NCBI GenBank assembly: GCA_965229445.1
Contig: OZ245876.1
Span: 868,001-932,000, forward strand
DNA length: 64,000 nt
Direction: 5' to 3'
DNA from: Owenweeksia sp965229445
GTDB lineage: Bacteria; Bacteroidota; Bacteroidia; Flavobacteriales; Schleiferiaceae
Part shown: positions 25,623-35,669 of the stretch, one piece after another
Layout of the letters: the number at the start of each line of letters is the position of its first letter
How positions within the stretch are numbered: the first letter of the stretch is position 1
The notes under the pieces: model-generated
What the model saw: only the letters and a program-made list of their open reading frames with translations
Told to the model about the DNA's origin: nothing
The model's database searches: none
Position numbers and translations under genes: made by a program

Positions 25623-27785
25623 TTAATTTGATTTAGTGCCCTTTATCATAATCTTGAGGATTTCCGTGGCCGCCTCAGCTATCACCGTACCTGGTCCAAA
25701 CACTCCGGCAACGCCAGCATCGAATAGGTAGTGATAATCCTTTTCGGGAATTACCCCCCCGGCAATTACTAAAATATTATCGCGATCAAGTTTTTTTAGT
25801 TCTTCTATCACCTGTGGCACCAGAGTTTTGTGGCCGGCAGCCAGGGAAGAAATCCCCAGAATATGCACATCGTTTTCTATGGCCTGCCTGGCCGCTTCTG
25901 CGGGAGTTTGAAATAGTGGACCGATGTCAACGTCAAATCCCAAATCGGCAAAGGAGGTGGCTACTACTTTGGCACCGCGGTCATGACCATCCTGGCCCAT
26001 CTTGGCAATCATTATTCGTGGCCTGCGTCCATGTAATTCTTCAAATTGGTCGGTAAGCTCCCTGGCATGGGCAAATTTTTCATCTTTCTTCATCTCATTA
26101 GAATAAACACCCGAAATGGAGCGTATGGTTGCCTTGTATCTGCCAAATGCTTTTTCCATGGCCATACTTATTTCACCTAAGGTAGCTCTACTGCGTGCAG
26201 CATCAACGGCTAAGGTAAGCAGGTTTCCCTTTCCCGTTTTGGCCGCATCTTCAATAGCTTTTAGCTTCTGTGCAACATCGGAGTTATTGCGCTCGGATTT
26301 AATCTTTTTGAGCAATTCTATTTGCCCGCGCCTGACTTCCGCATTGTCAACTTCCAGAATGTCGATCGCCTCATCTTTCTCATTCTTGAATACATTCACC
26401 CCAATAACCCATTCATTACCAGAGTCAATCCTGGCCTGCTTCCTGGCCGCAGCTTCTTCGATTCTCATCTTAGGCAAGCCGGTTTCTATAGCCTTGGCCA
26501 TTCCCCCTAATGCTTCAATCTCATTTATATGCTCCCAGGCCTTTTTTATGATTTGATCCGTGAGGTACTCCACATAATAGGAACCGCCCCAGGGATCAAC
26601 AGTTTCAGTAATGCCCAGTTCTTGCTGCAACACCAGCTGGGTATTCCTGGCAATTCTGGCCGAAAAATCTGTAGGGAGAGCAATTGCCTCATCCAAAGAA
26701 TTGGTATGCAGAGATTGCGTTCCACCAAAAGCTGCGGCCATGGCTTCTACGGTGGTGCGGGCTACATTGTTAAACACGTCCTGTTCCGTAAGGCTGTAAC
26801 CACTGGTTTGACTATGAGTTCTAAGCGCCATTGACTTGGGGTTTTCTGCCCCCATATCTTTTAGTATGGCCGCCCACATTATCCTTGCTGCCCTCATTTT
26901 GGCAATTTCCGTAAAGTGGTTCATGCCAATTCCCCAAAAGAATGACAGGCGGGGGGCGAATTCATCAATTTTTAAACCTGCTTTCATTCCGGTTCTAAGG
27001 TATTCCATACCATCCGCCAGCGTATAGGCTAATTCAATATCCGCGGTCGCGCCTGCTTCATGCATATGATATCCTGAAATGGAAATGCTGTTAAAACGAG
27101 GCATGAAATTGCGCGTATATTCAAAAATATCGGCCACAATCTTCATCGAAGGTTGAGGGGGATAGATGTAAGTATTTCGAACCATAAACTCCTTTAGGAT
27201 ATCATTTTGAATGGTACCCGCAAGTTGTTCTGGTTTTACGCCTTGTTCTTCGGCGGCCACAATATAAAAGGCCATAATGGGAATTACCGCTCCGTTCATG
27301 GTCATGGACACCGACATTTGATCCAGGGGAATTTGATCAAAGAGAATTTTCATGTCTTCAACCGTGTCAATCGCCACGCCCGCCATGCCTACATCGCCTA
27401 CCACCCGCTCATGATCCGAATCATATCCACGATGAGTGGCCAGGTCAAAGGCCACTGACAGTCCTTTTTGACCTGCAGCCAGATTTCTGCGGTAGAATGC
27501 ATTCGAATCCTTGGCGGTAGAAAAACCGGCATACTGTCTAATGGTCCATGGTCTACCAACGTACATGCTGGAATAGGGACCCCTCAAATAGGGAGGAATA
27601 CCTGCCACGAAATTCAAATGTGAGAGATTGGCCAGAATATCTTTGCCAAACTTTGAGGGAATGCCTATTCCCTCTGCTGTTTCCCATTTCGATCCTTTAG
27701 AAGTTGAGTCTGAACTGGGTTTTCCCTGGTAAGTTGTTCCCGTGAAGTTGTGACGGGTTTTGTTCTTAGCTGTTTCTTCAGACAT
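25623..27785 (-). CDS. mutB: Methylmalonyl-CoA mutase large (catalytic) subunit
   Basis: Adenosylcobalamin-dependent isomerase of succinyl-CoA and (R)-methylmalonyl-CoA; 720 residues from the ATG at 27785. The N-terminal TIM barrel binds CoA (for example RPWTIRQYAGFSTA and the SLHTNSLDEAIALPT segment). The C-terminal cobalamin domain (about 585-715) has the base-off B12 motif DGHDRGAKV and a downstream GSL-like SSLAAGH. The frame is open from 27803 with TTG, but ATG 27785 overlaps the small-subunit stop by 8 bases (ATGTCTGA), the usual coupled arrangement. Confidence 0.96.
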   Translation of the reverse strand: MSEETAKNKTRHNFTGTTYQGKPSSDSTSKGSKWETAEGIGIPSKFGKDILANLSHLNFVAGIPPYLRGPYSSMYVGRPWTIRQYAGFSTAKDSNAFYRRNLAAGQKGLSVAFDLATHRGYDSDHERVVGDVGMAGVAIDTVEDMKILFDQIPLDQMSVSMTMNGAVIPIMAFYIVAAEEQGVKPEQLAGTIQNDILKEFMVRNTYIYPPQPSMKIVADIFEYTRNFMPRFNSISISGYHMHEAGATADIELAYTLADGMEYLRTGMKAGLKIDEFAPRLSFFWGIGMNHFTEIAKMRAARIMWAAILKDMGAENPKSMALRTHSQTSGYSLTEQDVFNNVARTTVEAMAAAFGGTQSLHTNSLDEAIALPTDFSARIARNTQLVLQQELGITETVDPWGGSYYVEYLTDQIIKKAWEHINEIEALGGMAKAIETGLPKMRIEEAAARKQARIDSGNEWVIGVNVFKNEKDEAIDILEVDNAEVRRGQIELLKKIKSERNNSDVAQKLKAIEDAAKTGKGNLLTLAVDAARSRATLGEISMAMEKAFGRYKATIRSISGVYSNEMKKDEKFAHARELTDQFEELHGRRPRIMIAKMGQDGHDRGAKVVATSFADLGFDVDIGPLFQTPAEAARQAIENDVHILGISSLAAGHKTLVPQVIEELKKLDRDNILVIAGGVIPEKDYHYLFDAGVAGVFGPGTVIAEAATEILKIMIKGTKSN

Positions 27786-29166
27786 TCTCAAATTCTTTTT
27801 CAAAAGTTTCGGCCAATCTTTTTACGCGAATCGGGCGGACTGCTCTTGGTTTATGGTTTTTGGCCGTAAACATTGGCTGTGATAGTAGTTTCATTAAATC
27901 CTTATCATCGCCGGTAAATTTGTTGACGCCAATCAGGACTTTTCGTTCCTTATCATAAGCCTCCTGTTCTGCTTGGGCCTTCAGTTCAATCTGTTCTTGC
28001 AGCCAACCCGAATTCATGCAAGCAATGAAACCACCATTATCTTCAATGGATACAAAAAACTGCCAGGCTTTTGCTGCTACCTCTTCTGTAAGACGCTCTA
28101 TGAAATAAGATCCACTGCTGATATCTGTAACCTTCCCCAAGTGACTTTCATATTGAAGAATATGCTGTTGATTGCGTGCTATTCTTTTACCAAAATCCGA
28201 AGGATCCCCAAGCGTGGAATCAAAACTTCTTACCAGGATTTCATCAGCACCACCCACTATCGCTGCCATGGTTTCTGCAGTGGTTCTGATCATATTATTA
28301 TGCACATCCTTTATACTCTTGTTTCTCAAGGAGGTCTCCGCATAGATTATGGGTTGTTTAATATCCGCACATAATTCTGAAGCCAATTGCTCCCATACTC
28401 TTCTAAATGCGCGCAGCTTGGCAATTTCAAGAAAGTAATCACCCCCGATGCCAAAGTTAACCCAGTAATTGGCAAGGCGATTATCGCTGAGTTTGACGTG
28501 CATTTCATGAGTCATAGCAAGGGCTATACCCAGTTGTTGAATCACTGTCGCTCCCGCATTCGCAAAGAGGTTGGCGTTGAGAGCGTGATATTTAACCCCC
28601 AGACCTTCATATTTCCTTAATTGATTGAGATGTGAAAAATCTTCTGATTCTGAAACAAACCAATCGCCAGTGCGTGCCAGGTTCTCCAAGGGATCATGGT
28701 TGATATAGATATCCAGTTGTGAGATATCCAGGTCACGAGTTTTGACAAGTTCTGCCAAAGCTTCCGCAGTTTTTCGAGGATTTACTTCAACCACAAGGCG
28801 GAGTTTAATAATCTGAATATCAACATTTTGCAGAACGATTGATAAGTCTTCATTCCCTTGTAGGTAGAGTAGAAGACCGTTGGCGCCATTCTGAAGTGCT
28901 TGAAGCACCTCGCGGTTAGCCTTACTTTCCTCTTGAACCAGAACTTCCTCCATCACGCTCCAATGTTTGGTGCTGCGAAAAGCCTGACCGCTCATTTCTA
29001 GTCCCTCACCGGTATACGCCGGCTGTATAGCTATATCATCTGGCTTGTGATGAATCAATGAGTGGTAATCGCCCTTTCTCAGGTCTTGATTAATTTTTGT
29101 AATCCATTCCTGCAGGGATGATTCTGAAAATTGACTGGTTACAAAAGCGTTGAAGTTTTTATCCAC
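27778..29166 (-). CDS. mutA: Methylmalonyl-CoA mutase small subunit
   Basis: 462 residues, homologous to the TIM-barrel part of the large subunit (SFDSTLGDPSDFGKRIARNQQHIL, GSYFIERLTEEVAAKAW). It ends before where a cobalamin-binding domain would be; the DxHxxG motif is absent, so it cannot bind B12 and plays the structural partner role. The start codon is GTG at 29166; no ATG is near. It is the first gene of the four-gene operon and is divergent from the acyltransferase at 29253. Confidence 0.92.
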   Translation of the reverse strand: MDKNFNAFVTSQFSESSLQEWITKINQDLRKGDYHSLIHHKPDDIAIQPAYTGEGLEMSGQAFRSTKHWSVMEEVLVQEESKANREVLQALQNGANGLLLYLQGNEDLSIVLQNVDIQIIKLRLVVEVNPRKTAEALAELVKTRDLDISQLDIYINHDPLENLARTGDWFVSESEDFSHLNQLRKYEGLGVKYHALNANLFANAGATVIQQLGIALAMTHEMHVKLSDNRLANYWVNFGIGGDYFLEIAKLRAFRRVWEQLASELCADIKQPIIYAETSLRNKSIKDVHNNMIRTTAETMAAIVGGADEILVRSFDSTLGDPSDFGKRIARNQQHILQYESHLGKVTDISSGSYFIERLTEEVAAKAWQFFVSIEDNGGFIACMNSGWLQEQIELKAQAEQEAYDKERKVLIGVNKFTGDDKDLMKLLSQPMFTAKNHKPRAVRPIRVKRLAETFEKEFENV

Positions 29167-29252
29167 GTGATTAAAGCTTGTTGAGCAAAGTTCTCAATTT
29201 ATGTGATTCCTTCCCAATAAACACTTTCTTTACATTTATTCAAATTTCAGCA

Positions 29253-29822
29253 GTGAAAAGACGCATCGCTAATTTGTTTCTTGGAGTGTTAGGTTGGAAG
29301 GTGAAAGCGCGGGTTACACCGGAAATGGCCCATTCTGTAATGCTGGCCGCTCCGCACACCTCGAATTGGGATTTCCCTCTTGCCTTGGCCGTGTTTTGGA
29401 GAATGGGAATAGATGTAAAGTATTTTATTAAAGATGATTACACAAAGAGTATCCTGGGGTGGTTTTTTAAATGGACTGGTGCCATTGGTGTGGATAGGAG
29501 TAAGAAAAGGAATAAACTCACCGAATTGGCTATTGAGCTATTGAAATCTCAGGATCAGCTGGTGATACTTGTGCCGGCAGAAGGAACACGTAAAAAGGTA
29601 GAGAAGTGGCGTACCGGGTTTTATCATATTTCCAGGCAAGCTAATGTGCCTATTTCCCTGGGATATTTAGATTATAAGAAGAAGGAGGCAGGAGTGGGGC
29701 CGGTATTTTACCCTTCAGGAGATTTTAATAAGGATATGATGCATATTCAGGAATTCTACCGACCAATTTCAGCAAAGTATCCTGAACAATACAATCCTGA
29801 GATTTTCATTCCTGAAGATTAA
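29253..29822 (+). CDS. 1-acylglycerol-3-phosphate acyltransferase-like protein
   Basis: 189 residues from a GTG at 29253; the longer open frame from a TTG at 29178 adds a segment without family similarity. PlsC motifs are visible: APHTSNWD (a HX4D variant, His and Asp present) near residue 32, VDRSKKRN near 83, and VPAEGTRKKVEKWRTGFYHIS (EGTR motif) near 108. It probably acylates lysophosphatidic acid or a related lipid at the inner membrane. No ATG fits the N-terminus. Monocistronic and divergent from mutA. Confidence 0.82.
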   Translation: MKRRIANLFLGVLGWKVKARVTPEMAHSVMLAAPHTSNWDFPLALAVFWRMGIDVKYFIKDDYTKSILGWFFKWTGAIGVDRSKKRNKLTELAIELLKSQDQLVILVPAEGTRKKVEKWRTGFYHISRQANVPISLGYLDYKKKEAGVGPVFYPSGDFNKDMMHIQEFYRPISAKYPEQYNPEIFIPED

Positions 29823-30350
29823 TGTCTGATTCGAGATGATTATTGGAGATGGCTGAATCATTTTGCTGATGGATACTTCTTTTTGGATACGGACGTGGAG
29901 CCAGTACTGTATGATGTAATTTTTTATCGAAAAATTGATTTACCCCTCAATGGGGCTAGTTGCCGAGAGCTAGCTCTTCAGTCCAGAGTCACCCAAGCTT
30001 TATTTAGTAATGTTTACAGAGCAATGCTGCTTGTTTGACGAAGCAAAGAATGGGCTTCGATGATAAATTGGCGGATGTACCCTCTAATTGGGTCTATGGT
30101 ATGAGATGAGAAACGACGGCGCCCTTGTCCCCGGTATTAAAATAGGGCGTTTTCTGAAGTTGGTCAAGCTGGTTTGGTTGAGGGATGCTGTTCAGTTTAT
30201 GAGCGAGGAAGAATTAGCGATGGGCGCATATCCGGCAGGACTGCCTAACATATCTTTAAATCAGTTAACAAGCTGTGCAAAGCCTGGTAATAATTTAACT
30301 TATTTATCTGGCCTTACTAGTCGGTCATTTATTACCGAAACAAATGAGGC
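29823..30350. other. Noncoding stretch between plsC-like gene and SDR
   Basis: 528 bases with no convincing gene. An open frame at 30088-30372 has no recognisable similarity, runs into the SDR gene on the other strand and is not called. The stretch holds one copy of the GC-hairpin/tail repeat family at 30111-30195. No tRNA or promoter was recognised. Confidence 0.5.
30111..30195 (+). repeat. GC-hairpin/tail repeat, partial copy
   Basis: GGCGCCCTTGTCCCC is followed by GGTATTAAAATAGGG, matching the tail of the copies at 58284 and 58408. The next bases GGTCAAGCTGGTTTG match GGTCAAGTTGGTTTA downstream of the copy at 58387, so similarity extends beyond the hairpin. The left arm of the hairpin is shortened. 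Confidence 0.5.
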
Positions 30351-31073
30351 TTACTTTTTCCTCGGCGGTTGACTGGGTCTTACTTCAATCTTACTGGGAA
30401 GGGTTCTTGGGTGCATTTTTAACAGGTCCACACATATCTTACCTAAATCTTCCGGTTGAATTTTCCAGGCATCTTCGGCAGAAACTTCATTATTGTTAAA
30501 ATTGCTGGCCACTGAACCGGGCATAATGGTGGTTACTTTTATGCCGTAATGCCTTAGATCAAGCATAATTGACTGTGAGAATCCGGTAAGGCCAAATTTG
30601 CTGGCATTATATGCGGCACCCTGGGGAAAAAAGTTGGTACCGGCCAAACTGGATAGGGTAATGATGTATCCTTCAGATTGTTTTAAAGCTGCTAGAGCTG
30701 CCTTTACGCTGTAAAACACGCCGGTTAAGTTGGTATCGATGGTTTCATGCCATTGTGTGGGCGTCATGTCTTCAATAGGCGCAAAATGACCTAATCCGGC
30801 ATTGGCGATCAGAATGTCCAATTTGCCCCACTCATCAATGACCGTACTTACGGCGGCGTGCATCGAATTAAGATCACGAACATCAGCCTCAATGGCCAGC
30901 ACGCTGCCTCCACTAATAGTATTTAACTGCTTTGCTGCTTCTTTAGCAGAAGATAAGCTTCTGCTGGTAACAGCAACATTTACTCCTTTGCTCAGCAGAG
31001 ATTCCGCTATTCCAAAGCCAATTCCTTTGCTTCCCCCGGTGATGAGGGCTATTTGTTTAGAGAGGTCTTTCAT
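30351..31073 (-). CDS. Short-chain dehydrogenase/reductase
   Basis: 240-residue Rossmann oxidoreductase. The NAD(P)-binding motif is ITGGSKGIGFGIAESL near residue 11 with basic TSRS after the second strand, suggesting NADPH. The NAG motif is IANAGLGH, and the catalytic triad is Ser (TLSSLAG) with YNASK (Tyr and Lys near residue 155). It resembles 3-ketoacyl-ACP reductase or YdfG-type enzymes; substrate not determinable. Confidence 0.88.
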   Translation of the reverse strand: MKDLSKQIALITGGSKGIGFGIAESLLSKGVNVAVTSRSLSSAKEAAKQLNTISGGSVLAIEADVRDLNSMHAAVSTVIDEWGKLDILIANAGLGHFAPIEDMTPTQWHETIDTNLTGVFYSVKAALAALKQSEGYIITLSSLAGTNFFPQGAAYNASKFGLTGFSQSIMLDLRHYGIKVTTIMPGSVASNFNNNEVSAEDAWKIQPEDLGKICVDLLKMHPRTLPSKIEVRPSQPPRKK

Positions 31074-31255
31074 AAGATAGAATTAACAATCTGCAAGATA
31101 CAGCTTGATTGATTGAGGAGCATATTCTTAGCTGGATTAATTCTGAGCTCCTTGCGCTTTGCCAGTGCCATCGTTATTCTGTGATGCTTCGTCTGGAAGC
31201 AAAACCCGATTTCTAACAAGTGTAACATGCTCATTCGCCAATGGATCCAGGATTA

Positions 31256-34213
31256 TCAGGCATCCTGAAAATTGATGTAAGCCAGCCTTTCCATATAGGT
31301 AGTTTCCAGGCTTACAAAATCGTAATCCGCCACTACTTTACCCTTTAACAAGTAAATGCCTTTACCCTGAAAATGATATCGTGAAGCTACATTGGGAAAG
31401 TGAACAGTATCAATAAAATTTCCCTCCTCATCCAGAAAGCATCCAAATTGCATGTGCTGCGCCGATTTACTCCGAGTAGTAAGATTCTTTACATGAATTA
31501 AGTATCCACAGAGCTGTACAGTTTTACCAATGAATTCAGGTAACTCCCTGGCCATGATAATATCTTCAGGTTTCTGTACCAACAAACCAAAGGGGGAGGA
31601 CAATGGGAATCCCAGAATTTCTATTTCATCTACTGAGTTTTCCCATGGTGTTTTTTCCAATTCAGGGAGTTTTGGTTGAGAAGCTTCCACCCTAAAAAGA
31701 TCACTCACAGGCTGACTTTTACCTGTGTTGCCAATGAGGAAATGTGCCTCCCACAACAATTCTTTTTTGTCGGTATTTATGGTTCTAAAGGTGTTAAGGC
31801 GTATCAGGATAAGAAGTTGTTCCAGGGATATACTCACCCGGTCTACAAAATTGGATAAAGAAGTAAAAGCACCATAACTCTGCCGTTCATCTAATATTTG
31901 CGCTATTGTGCGATCTTCCAAATCCTTTACCAGATTGAAGCCCAGGTAAATAGTCTTTCCCTGAATACTGGTTTCTAGTTGAGATTCATTAATACATGGG
32001 GCCAGAACTTCTCCTCCGTGCAGGCGGGCCTCATTGATGTAGGTCTCAACCCCATAAAATCCTCCTCCATTATTGATCGTAGCTACCATGTATTCTAAAG
32101 GGTAGTAAGCTTTTAAATAAAGACTCTGATAACTTTCAACGGCGTAGCTGGCAGAATGCCCTTTGGCAAAAGCAAAGTTGGCAAAGCTTTCAATCTGTCG
32201 CCACACTTCAGCTGCCACTTGATCAGAATATCCACGGGCTTTACAATTAGCGAAGTATTTAGACTTCACTTTATGAAACTCATTTCTCTGCTTGAATTTC
32301 CAACTCATTCCTCTCCGCAAGACATCAGCCTCCTCTAGTGTAAGACCTGCAAAGAAATGAGCCACCTTTAATACATCTTCCTGGTATACCATTACTCCGT
32401 AGGTCTCTCGTAGGATTTCCTCCAGTTTCGGGTGGATATACTTACGTGTTTCCGGTTCTCGAAATCTTTTGATGTATTCCTGCATCATACCACTCTGCGA
32501 TACGCCGGGCCTGATGATTGAACTAGCGGCTACCAAACTTCTATAGGTATCTCCCCTTAGTTTGCGCAATAAACCTCTCATCGCCGGACTTTCAACATAA
32601 AAACAAGCCATGGTTCTGCCCTCTCGAAGCATCGACTTAATCCGCTCATCAGTATAAAAAGGTCTGACATTGTGAATGTCAATTGCTTTGGCTGATGGTT
32701 GATTTTCCTTAACCAACTGTACGCCGTCCTTTATTTTGCCCAGTCCGCGTTGTCCCAGGATGTCAAACTTGTACAAACCCACATCTTCGGCAGAATACAT
32801 ATCAAAATGTGTAGTGGCGAAGCCTTTGGGTGGGAGGATTGTTCCGCCAAAGTAGTAGATCTCTTTTTCTGGGATGATAATGCCACTGCTGTGGATGGTC
32901 ATATTATGTGGAAAATCTTCAATTAACTTCCCATATTTCAAAACCAACTGTTGCATCTGATCCAGATCTTTTGGGCGCGTACGAGGATTGCTTAAAAGGT
33001 CAATATCCCTTCCGGGCAGGCCTAATACCTTTCCCAATTCGCGCACCACCGATCGGTATTTAAAGGTAGTATGGGATCCTAATAAGGCAGCTTTGGGATA
33101 AGTTTCAAATATGTATCGGGTAATATCCTGTCGGTCGCGCCATGAAAAATCCACATCAAAATCCGGAGGTTGTTGGCGAGACATATTCATAAACCGTTCA
33201 AAGTAGAGATCCAGTTCTATAGGATCTACATCCGTGATGCGCAGGAGATAGGCTACCAGGCTATTGGCACCACTGCCTCGACCCACATAAAAATAATTTT
33301 TACGTCGTGCATAACGTACCAGATCCCAGTTTATCAGGAAGTAGCTGTAATAACCACGCTGATTAAGCACCTTTAACTCATTCTCTAATCGCTGTTTTAC
33401 TTCCTCATCAGGATTTTTTCCATAACGGTAGCTCAATCCTTCTTCACAAAGTTGATAGATCTTTTCTCGGTCGTCTTGTAAGCTGCCGCCTTCTGTCCAT
33501 ATTTCACGATTCTGAGATTTCATGTAGTTCTTAAACTCAAAATCTATTTCACAGCTCTCCAGCATTTCTCTGGTAGAGCGATATATCAAGGGAAACTCTT
33601 TGAATTGTTCTTCTAACCATGATGGCTGCACATAACGATCATATTCTGACCCATGCTTGCTTGGTTTTAATTTGCTGAGGAGGGTGTTTTCCCCGATAGA
33701 CCTCAATAAGCGATGGGTATTGTGATCTTTCTTATCACGAAAACTTTGGGTGTAAAGGATGCGGAGTTTTTCTTGCTTTTTATTCCATTCGGAGAATTTT
33801 AACTTCACTAATTGTGAGGGGTGCACTCCAATAAATTCATTTTCACGCAAGTCATTTTGAGGTGCTCTGGTGAAGGGGTAGATGATGTAGGTATGTTCTA
33901 ATTCCGGTGCCCGAGAAGGAAAATCCAGTTTTGCCATTAAGTGATGTGAGAGAAATCGATTGATATGGGCATAGCCTTCATTATTACGTGCCAGAATCAC
34001 ATATTGTTGCTGAGCATCGTTGCGAAAATCTACTCCAAGGATTGGTTTAATATGGACTTCCTCGGCGAGTCGCACAAACTCAATTCCCCCAGCTGTATTG
34101 TTTATATCGGTTAGCACCAATTCCTTCAGTCCACATCCGGTAGCCCATGCAAGCATTTCCCTGAGAGAAACAGTGCCATAGGTGAAGGAGTATTGGGAGT
34201 GGTTGTTGAGCAA
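31256..34213 (-). CDS. DnaE-type DNA polymerase III alpha, lesion-bypass (DnaE2-like) form
   Basis: 985 residues, shorter than the replicative DnaE (about 1150-1450). The polymerase core is intact: GRGSGANSLVAYLLRITDVDP near 313, the catalytic PDFDVDF near 350 and KFDILGQRGLGK near 495, with helix-hairpin-helix and a C-terminal OB fold (about 880-965). The N-terminal PHP domain has lost metal ligands: it reads LNNHSQYSF where HxH is expected, and TDINN where TDHGN is expected, so it probably has no proofreading. The start is TTG at 34213; a stop lies six codons upstream and no ATG fits. dinB is upstream on the same strand. The pair suggests translesion synthesis, which is inference. Confidence 0.88.
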   Translation of the reverse strand: MLNNHSQYSFTYGTVSLREMLAWATGCGLKELVLTDINNTAGGIEFVRLAEEVHIKPILGVDFRNDAQQQYVILARNNEGYAHINRFLSHHLMAKLDFPSRAPELEHTYIIYPFTRAPQNDLRENEFIGVHPSQLVKLKFSEWNKKQEKLRILYTQSFRDKKDHNTHRLLRSIGENTLLSKLKPSKHGSEYDRYVQPSWLEEQFKEFPLIYRSTREMLESCEIDFEFKNYMKSQNREIWTEGGSLQDDREKIYQLCEEGLSYRYGKNPDEEVKQRLENELKVLNQRGYYSYFLINWDLVRYARRKNYFYVGRGSGANSLVAYLLRITDVDPIELDLYFERFMNMSRQQPPDFDVDFSWRDRQDITRYIFETYPKAALLGSHTTFKYRSVVRELGKVLGLPGRDIDLLSNPRTRPKDLDQMQQLVLKYGKLIEDFPHNMTIHSSGIIIPEKEIYYFGGTILPPKGFATTHFDMYSAEDVGLYKFDILGQRGLGKIKDGVQLVKENQPSAKAIDIHNVRPFYTDERIKSMLREGRTMACFYVESPAMRGLLRKLRGDTYRSLVAASSIIRPGVSQSGMMQEYIKRFREPETRKYIHPKLEEILRETYGVMVYQEDVLKVAHFFAGLTLEEADVLRRGMSWKFKQRNEFHKVKSKYFANCKARGYSDQVAAEVWRQIESFANFAFAKGHSASYAVESYQSLYLKAYYPLEYMVATINNGGGFYGVETYINEARLHGGEVLAPCINESQLETSIQGKTIYLGFNLVKDLEDRTIAQILDERQSYGAFTSLSNFVDRVSISLEQLLILIRLNTFRTINTDKKELLWEAHFLIGNTGKSQPVSDLFRVEASQPKLPELEKTPWENSVDEIEILGFPLSSPFGLLVQKPEDIIMARELPEFIGKTVQLCGYLIHVKNLTTRSKSAQHMQFGCFLDEEGNFIDTVHFPNVASRYHFQGKGIYLLKGKVVADYDFVSLETTYMERLAYINFQDA

Positions 34214-34439
34214 TTCGTTGCAGTATTAAGATGAATGTTGAGAGGATGAAGTATCAGGACTTAGGTGAGCTTGAAAATACTTGCTGTAATCCATTTCAGG
34301 TTTGTTACTTCCAATTACCCAGTTGGCACTTTATCACATTGCCACATTGATCCATTGACCACATTCAACACCGCGTAGAACGCGGCAAGCCCGTCACCGG
34401 TCATCCAGCATATTGCCACATTATCACCTATTCATCCCA
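34214..34439. other. Spacer between dinB and the DnaE2-like gene
   Basis: 226 bases without a gene. It contains several imperfect CACATTG/CACATTA words at 34338-34425 and a small hairpin CCGCG-TAGAA-CGCGG at 34371-34385. No TAnnTTTG box was found, so whether dnaE2 is transcribed from dinB is open. Confidence 0.4.
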
Positions 34440-35669
34440 TCACCCCCTCCTATGCGCCGGAATAACCGGTGGCTGCCCATTAAAAGGGTTTCCCCTGCCC
34501 AAGCCCTTAGATTCCATGGTTTTGGCGCGCATAACTGCATTGAGGCCATAACGGTTTCGGATTTTGTCCATAGCCTGATACAAGCGGATGGTTTCCTCAC
34601 TGTCTTCAAACATATTTATTTGGTGTCCGCCTCCTACCAGATGACTGCACTTAACTCCGACCAGTCTTACCAGGAGACGCCGGTTGTAAAGCTTTTCAAA
34701 TATTTCTTTGGTGATATTAATCAAGGTGTGATCATTACTGGTATAAGGAATACGTTTTTGCAGGGTATAGGTATTAAAGTCGGAGTAGCGGATTTTTACC
34801 GTAACACATGCTGTAAGCTTATTGCCTTGTCTAAGTTGAAAAGCCAGGTTTTCTGCCATGGCAATCACCAGGGTTTCCAGTTTTTCTACATTGGTAGTGT
34901 CTTTCTGGAAGGTGCGTTCTAAAGAAATAGACTTCCTTTCTTGATAAGCAATGACCGGTGAGTTATCTATGCCATTGGCCTTTTTCCACAGGCTAATGCC
35001 GTTCTTGCCCATGGCCTTATCCATCATTTCCACCGGCATTCGCTGGAGCGTGCGGATATGTTTAACTCCCATGCGACTTAATAAAAGGGCGGTTTTTTCA
35101 CCCAGCATAGGAATTTTACGTACTGGGAGAGGTGCCAGAAATGGCTTTTCTGTACCTCGTGGTACTTCTATTTTATTATTGGGTTTGGCTTCTCCGGTGG
35201 CTACTTTTGAGACGGTTTTATTAATGGAAAGCCCAAAGGAAATGGGTAGTCCTGTTTCCCTTATGATGCGGTCTCGCAATTCCGAAGTCATCTTTAAACA
35301 TCCAAAAAAACGATCCATCCCGGTGAGGTCTGCATAGAACTCATCGATTGATGTTTTTTCAAATAGAGGAACTTCTTCACGGATGATTTCCGTGATCATG
35401 TTGGAATACTTGCTATAGCGGCCACTATCACCTCGAATCGTGATGGCTTCCGGACAAAGTTTTAGGGCCATACGCATAGGCATGCCAGAGTGGACCCCAA
35501 AGCGACGTGCTTCATAACTGCATGAAGCTACCACACCACGTCCTCCAGTGCCGCCTACCAGTACCGGTTTATTTGCCAGACTTGAATTTTGTAAGCGTTC
35601 TACAGAAACAAAGAAGCTATCCAGATCAAAGTGGACAATCTTCTTGTCTTTATTTCCCTTTATCTCCAT
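34440..35669 (-). CDS. dinB: Y-family DNA polymerase IV (DinB)
   Basis: Translesion DNA polymerase, 409 residues. Seen in order: IVHFDLDSFFVSVE with the first catalytic Asp pair, SYEARRFGVHSGMPM, and the TSIDEFYADLTG motif with the second catalytic Asp-Glu. SFGLSINKTVSKVATGEAKP precedes the thumb, and the little-finger domain follows with HTLINITKEIF. Near the C-terminus QINMFED resembles a sliding-clamp binding motif, followed by the family-typical YQAMDKIRNRYG. A DnaE2-like polymerase lies 226 bases downstream on the same strand. No recognised LexA box could be identified. Confidence 0.95.
   Translation of the reverse strand: MEIKGNKDKKIVHFDLDSFFVSVERLQNSSLANKPVLVGGTGGRGVVASCSYEARRFGVHSGMPMRMALKLCPEAITIRGDSGRYSKYSNMITEIIREEVPLFEKTSIDEFYADLTGMDRFFGCLKMTSELRDRIIRETGLPISFGLSINKTVSKVATGEAKPNNKIEVPRGTEKPFLAPLPVRKIPMLGEKTALLLSRMGVKHIRTLQRMPVEMMDKAMGKNGISLWKKANGIDNSPVIAYQERKSISLERTFQKDTTNVEKLETLVIAMAENLAFQLRQGNKLTACVTVKIRYSDFNTYTLQKRIPYTSNDHTLINITKEIFEKLYNRRLLVRLVGVKCSHLVGGGHQINMFEDSEETIRLYQAMDKIRNRYGLNAVMRAKTMESKGLGRGNPFNGQPPVIPAHRRG

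Noticed and set aside
27785..27803. TTG start for the mutase large subunit
   Set aside because: The ATG at 27785 overlaps the upstream stop and matches the family; the longer form adds only six residues.
30088..30372. 94-codon open frame on the plus strand
   Set aside because: No family similarity, covers a repeat copy and runs into the SDR gene on the opposite strand.
34338..34425. CACATTG words between dinB and dnaE2 as a tandem repeat
   Set aside because: Too few and irregular to call; may be ordinary low-complexity sequence.
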